Shown one piece after another: positions 61,227 to 64,000 of a stretch of 64,000 nt of DNA. Every line of letters begins with the position of its first letter. Position 1 is the stretch's first letter. This DNA comes from Cystobasidium ongulense (Eukaryota; Basidiomycota; Cystobasidiomycetes; Cystobasidiales; Cystobasidiaceae). A program made the position numbers and the translations under genes. The notes below the pieces were generated by a model. The model was given only the letters and a program-made list of their open reading frames with translations, searched no databases and was not told where the DNA came from. Location of the stretch: NCBI GenBank assembly GCA_022835595.1, contig BQUP01000002.1, positions 62,001 through 126,000 on the forward strand. Reading direction: 5' to 3'.

Positions 61227-63131
61227 ATGGACTATGCACAAGACAGTACCGAGGACAGCTACAAGCTGCGCAAGGTCGCCTTCGTCTCTCACAATGATGG
61301 AGACACCGTCCTCGACATCAACAAGATCTGCTGGACGGCGGTGGTGAGGAACAGGATCACGCATGTGTCCCCCCACTACACATGGGCTAACCGACCGATT
61401 AATCTTTATGCAGACAACATACCAGCTATGGCAAGCGGTACAGTCGAATACTGCTTCAGGCAACCTGCGACGGTCTTCACGCAGCGCTATAATCGAATAT
61501 CTTATCCTGGTGTTGCCGCTCATATTGGTACTCACAGTCTTCGCCGATGCACCAGTCTATTTCAACTTATTTCTATACGCGATGGTCGCGCTCATGCGGC
61601 CTTATACGGGCACAAAGGTAGGCAGTGCAACTATTCACGTAGCAGAGTATATCTCCCACTAATAATAGAGGCGACTTCCAGGTCCTCCGAAACAAGCGGG
61701 AACGCGAAGAAAAGCAGCACGTGCAGCAATACAATCCCTTGCACAAAACCTTCGTGACGGTCTGGCGTGCACATATGATGTTAATGACAGTTATTTGCAT
61801 ACTGGCCGTTGACTTTCCCGCGTTTCCACGATCATTCGGAAAAACAGAATCTTGGGGTACAAGTTTGGTCAGTTCCTCTCATTTGTACCCCCAATTCGCT
61901 CTCTTGGAAAGGCGCTGAGACAACCGGCGTGCTAGATGGATCTAGGAGTCGGATCATTCGTTTTCTCTCTCGGCTTGACTTCAGCGCCATCTCTATTGAA
62001 GCGGATAGCGAAGATTGATACAAAGCCACCTTCGATATTATCTGCAGTCCGACGAACTTGGTTAATACTGGTGCTCGGACTCGTCCGATTAGCGATGGTC
62101 AAAGGCACAGAGTACCCAGTAAGTGTTTATATCGTCGCTTCTCGAAGCCGGTCACGGTCAGCTGAATCTTGGCTTTCCTACTGCAGGAGCATGTAACGGA
62201 ATATGGCGTCCACTGGAATTTCTTCTTCACCTTAGCACTTTTACCCATTTGCGGTGCTGTTGCAGAACGGTGTTCGAGCAAATTGAGTTACAAGTACATG
62301 GCGCTCATTGCGACAATTGGGCATCAGCTAGTGCTAGTAAGTACACCGCTACAAGACTATACTCTCAACGATAAGCGTCCGAATATACTCGCCCAAAATA
62401 AGGAAGGCCTGGTCAGCTTTACCGGTACGTCATAGCACGAGATACTCGAGTCTTCTGCAATTCTGAGACTTTGGTACTGCAGGCTATCTCGCTATATATC
62501 TCCTTGGATACGATACAGGCCTGTACGTCCTTCCCCCGGACCCGTACTTCCTTCGGCGGCGGGATAAACACAATATACACGAGAAGCCAAATCTGGGAAA
62601 ACTTATGAATGTGCTGTTCAGCTATGCTGTTCTATGGTGGGGGGCGTTTGGAGTATTCCATCTACTCATGCCGGATCAGTACTGTGTATCGCGCCGATTA
62701 GTGAGTCAAGCCGGACGAGGTTAATATTGCACCGTCAGCCGAGTATCTGAATTTACTACAGGCCAATACAGCATATGTGTTTTGGGTCACTGCATTCAAT
62801 GTATCTTTCCTGTGCCTCAACCTGGGTGTGGAGCTCTTTGGCAGCAAGGATGGTATCCCAGAAGCTGGACCAGCGATCTTCCAAGCTCTCAATCGGAACA
62901 GCTTGGCCGTCTTCCTGCTTGTATGTATATCGTACTTGTACGTACTATCCCGACGGAAAATGAACTCACATTCTACACTTTTGTCAGGCAAACCTTCTCA
63001 CTGGTATGATTAACGTATCGATGCAAACAATGTACGCGTCAAATACGACAGCGGTACTGGTGATATTGGTCTATACTAGCGTATTAGTAGCTTTCGCATG
63101 GAGATTCAGGAATGTCCGCCTAAAGATATAG
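61227..63131 (+). CDS. GWT1: GPI-inositol acyltransferase Gwt1 (PIG-W)
   Basis: Acylates the inositol of glucosaminyl-PI in GPI-anchor synthesis; ER membrane. Eight exons: 61227-61343, 61414-61617, 61682-61867, 61936-62118, 62187-62424, 62483-62700, 62762-62920, 62988-63131. They give 482 residues, the family length, with about 12 membrane segments. Marks are the N-terminal [58 protein letters not shown] ([14 protein letters not shown] is typical), the [16 protein letters not shown] loop, [18 protein letters not shown] and the C-terminal [16 protein letters not shown]. Each of these crosses or abuts a splice junction placed here. The gene is divergent from GCS1, with 279 bases between start codons. 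Confidence 0.95.
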
Positions 63132-63245
63132 ATTGTATAAGCGGAATAAGCCAGAAAGTATTGGACCAACGCTTCTAATGTACGCCCAAACAAACAACTA
63201 AGTCAACTGAGCTCTAATATCGTGCGCTACGTGTCGGCCCGGCTC

Positions 63246-64000
63246 TCAAACATTTCTAGCTGCTTTCATCCTTGCAAGTTTCTCTGCAGTCCTGCTTCCG
63301 TGTTCACTTGGTCTCATTCTGCTCGCGGTGGCAGGACTTGGACCAGGCGAAAGCGCAGCACGTGGTGACGGTACGGATGAGCGATACGCGCGTTCAGCAT
63401 ATCTGTCCTCGTGGGATTGGCGCTGCCCACGATACTCGCGTCTGGGGCTGTAGTCAACACTTCCGCTACTGGAGGAAGAACTAGGATGACGAGATCTACT
63501 ACTTGTTCTTGTATCGTAAGGTTGACGAACTGGTGCATCTTCCCAGGCTTTTGTTGGACTGTAGCCTCCTACTTCTGGGAAAAGCCACTTGGGAAGTTCT
63601 GATGTTGAGCGGGAGTTGTCGATGTAGTATCTTTAGGTCAAATTAGCCTCAAGCTACCCAGTGGTCCATATAAAGAGCAGACCTACTCCTTCATGACCCA
63701 GGTGAGATGAGTGTCACCCGGTCCCTCGAAGTCTTCCTCATCGGAGTCTAGGTAAGAGTTTAAGAGCTTAGACGTGCGCTTCCTTGCAGCTCGTCAGAAT
63801 ATCGTCTCTCACCACACAGGCTGTCATTCGTCCCGATCTTTTTCTTGACAGCCGCAGCCGCGTCTTTGACTTTGTCGCCGACTGTTTGCCATTTAACGCG
63901 ATCATAGGCGCCTTGCCATATCTTCCATCCTTCTCCACCTGTACTGCTAGCCCCTTCTGAACCAGCTGAGTCTTTTCTGTATGTCGTAGCTTTACCCCGT
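63246..64000 (-). CDS. Putative Mso1-like Sec1-binding protein (3' part; runs off the window)
   Basis: Tentative. Three exons are visible: 64000-63813 (5' end outside), 63747-63687 and 63630-63246, with 65- and 56-nt introns. The visible protein has an amphipathic basic stretch (WQTVGDKVKDAAAAVKKKIG), an acidic turn (DSDEEDFEGPGD), then THLTWVMKEYYIDNSR and ELPKWLFPE. A Ser/Arg/Pro-rich tail of about 110 residues follows, ending KLARMKAARNV. The pattern of a short amphipathic region, a histidine-x-x-x-hydrophobic-x-x-YY element and a P-x-W-L motif recalls the Mso1 Sec1-binding domain of exocytic SNARE regulators. This is by eye only; it may be an unrelated basidiomycete orphan. Confidence 0.5.

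Overview
The window comes from the nuclear genome of a compact, intron-rich fungus, almost certainly a basidiomycete. Nearly every gene is cut by several GT-AG introns of about 50-90 nt. I placed roughly 130 introns in 64 kb, and coding exons go down to 4-20 nt. The gene content also fits: glucosylceramide synthase, a GH9 endoglucanase, FAN1 and a DM9 lectin-like family. I could not place it below phylum level. Exon junctions were chosen so that reading frame, splice sites and conserved family motifs agree; every complete model sums to a multiple of three.

Layout. 1-6 kb: mitochondrial methionyl-tRNA synthetase (cut by the window edge), DNA ligase I and ribosomal protein P1, all on minus. 6-17 kb: an orphan Cys-rich single-pass membrane protein (minus), DED1 (plus) and MPE1 (minus), with a 1.2 kb gene-free gap holding strong inverted repeats between the last two. 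17-23 kb: LSC2 (minus) divergent from a BMT6-like methyltransferase (plus), then a rhomboid protease (plus). 23.47-23.68 kb: a tRNA-Ile(AAT) gene split by two insertions that look like ordinary spliceosomal introns. This is the most striking object in the window. 25.6-40.2 kb, all plus: a CaMKK/SAK1-type kinase, an ADP1-type ABC transporter, an SV2-like MFS transporter and TAF6. 40.3-43.8 kb: FAN1 (minus). 44.4-50.2 kb: four tandem DM9 (DUF3421) genes with identical seven-exon structure; one is interrupted by a sequencing gap. 50.5-64 kb: glutathione reductase, GH9 endoglucanase and TAF7 (minus), a SCAMP (plus), glucosylceramide synthase (minus), GWT1 (plus) and the 3' part of a putative Mso1-like gene (minus).

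Most genes are housekeeping and do not form a pathway cluster. The loose groupings are two TFIID subunits (TAF6, TAF7), two genome-maintenance enzymes (DNA ligase I, FAN1) and several secretory or lipid-linked membrane proteins (SCAMP, GCS, GWT1, ADP1-like, rhomboid). The accessory parts are the DM9 array, the orphan membrane protein and the split tRNA gene.
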